DNA of 64,000 bases. Origin: Exiguobacterium aurantiacum DSM 6208 (GTDB lineage Bacteria > Bacillota > Bacilli > Exiguobacteriales > Exiguobacteriaceae). The first letter of the stretch is position 1; every line of letters begins with the position of its first letter. Where the stretch lies: the NCBI RefSeq assembly GCF_000702585.1, contig NZ_JNIQ01000001.1:2636001-2700000 (forward strand). Direction: 5' to 3'. Made by a program: the position numbers and the translations under genes. The notes beneath the pieces are model-generated. The model ran no database searches. It was given only the letters and a program-made list of their open reading frames with translations, and was not told the origin of the DNA. Positions 61,966 through 64,000 of this stretch are shown here, piece by piece.

Positions 61966-64000
<2,035 letters not shown>

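Overview
The window reads as a chromosomal segment of a low-GC Gram-positive (Bacillota, Bacilli) with an unusually high GC content of about 50%. Gene content, Bacillus-like synteny (ecsAB-hit-yhaH-scoC-yhaI-prsA-yhaM), strong GGAGG ribosome binding sites, frequent TTG and GTG starts, and Bacillus-type operators (TnrA, LexA, CcpA, Fur, FadR, sigma-B-like) suggest Exiguobacterium or a close relative. The genus is inferred from gene order and composition; no database was searched.

Layout. 1-2584: the 5' part of addB, a truncated hemoglobin and two small orphan proteins. 2711-8716: an RND exporter, the competence regulator comK, a CssRS-type two-component system and a 30-residue membrane peptide under a Fur-like box. 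8828-15774: a csoR-copA-copZ copper operon, an acyl-CoA ligase (lcfB), a PTS EIIA-like protein that lacks the catalytic histidine, a lipoate ligase and a HAD phosphatase. 15863-21067: heme genes hemE-hemH-hemY, then tnrA divergent from amtB with a perfect TnrA box between them. 21109-31422: the ecs/hit/scoC/prsA/yhaM protein-export neighbourhood, corA and an SOS-controlled dinB. 31469-42217: an SLC13 permease, yheB/yheA, a PucR-like regulator, the sugar-ABC ATPase msmX, an AT-rich DUF6671 gene, amino-acid ABC genes, pgcA and a sulfurtransferase. 42235-48424: a glycogen operon glgC-glgD-glgA-glgP without glgB, with a candidate cre over its promoter.

48577-53869: a class A PBP gene followed by two insertion sequences in one former terminator. 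An IS1182-type element is flanked by two copies of a 26-bp terminator palindrome, and an IS3/IS150-type element sits in the loop of the left copy with a 3-bp duplication. 53874-60368: a DUF5366 protein, a 30-residue membrane peptide, trmL-ogt-queG, tRNA-Gly, a fatty acid desaturase, a complete ISL3 element with an 8-bp target duplication, and a DUF6241 protein. 60579-64000: the end of an rRNA operon on the minus strand (23S partial, 5S, then 13 tRNA genes and a terminator).

Common threads are carbon catabolite control (candidate cre sites before the EIIA-like gene, the SLC13 permease, msmX and glg), metal and oxidative control (Fur-like, PerR-like and CsoR elements), and repeated use of intrinsic terminators, one of which became a landing site for mobile DNA. 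No CRISPR array, prophage or integron was seen.
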